Shown: positions 5,590 through 5,601 of the stretch, piece after piece
Numbering within the stretch: position 1 is the first letter of the stretch
How the letters are laid out: each line of letters opens with the position of its first letter
Source: Chloroflexia bacterium
GTDB taxonomy: Bacteria; Chloroflexota; Chloroflexia; Thermomicrobiales; CFX8
Direction: 5' to 3'
DNA length: 5,601 nucleotides
NCBI GenBank assembly: GCA_013696045.1
Contig: JACCZH010000565.1
Span: 1-5,601, forward strand
The notes under the pieces: model-generated
What the model was told of the DNA's origin: nothing
Databases searched by the model: none
Seen by the model: only the letters and a program-made list of their open reading frames with translations
Position numbers and translations under genes: made by a program

Positions 5590-5601
5590 ACACAATAGGA
5601 G

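Overview
The window is GC-rich bacterial chromosomal DNA with six protein genes and no RNA genes, CRISPR array, insertion sequence or other recognisable mobile element. Several genes use TTG or GTG starts behind clear Shine-Dalgarno sites. One lipoprotein carries a long Thr/Pro/Glu-rich linker with TPT-like motifs, and the metabolic genes have a soil- or marine-heterotroph flavour. This suggests a Chloroflexota-type organism (Thermomicrobia-like or a related class). That assignment is inferred from style and gene content, not from a marker gene.

Layout. (1) Positions 1-1003, minus strand: the 5' part of a secreted alpha/beta hydrolase (hormone-sensitive-lipase / family IV esterase) with a TTG start, a signal peptide and an intact Ser-Asp-His triad; its 3' end lies outside the window. 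(2) 1004-1221: intergenic, little recognisable. (3) 1222-4193, minus strand: a compact set of three genes, transcribed in the order glyoxalase-like VOC protein, M20-family peptidase/amidohydrolase homologue, aldo/keto reductase homologue, with gaps of 47 and 30 bases, very probably one operon. (4) 4194-4348: a divergent promoter region with the same GCTACAAT string on each strand. (5) 4349-5287, plus strand: an exported lipoprotein with a disordered linker and a C-terminal domain of unknown function. (6) 5323-5589, plus strand: an 88-residue protein of unknown function. A 20-bp palindrome matching the CRP-type pattern TGTGA-N6-TCACA overlaps the 3' end of the lipoprotein gene, upstream of the small gene.

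The most unusual point is that two neighbouring operon genes appear to have lost the catalytic residues of their families. The aldo/keto reductase homologue has all four tetrad positions replaced (Asp to Glu, Tyr to Phe, Lys to Asn, His to Glu). The M20 homologue keeps the fold signatures but has lost the metal-binding CGH motif and the catalytic Glu-Glu pair. Both frames are open and well preserved, so they look like maintained pseudoenzymes or proteins with a changed chemistry rather than decaying pseudogenes. Together with the VOC protein they may form an undescribed non-canonical module; its function cannot be read from the sequence.
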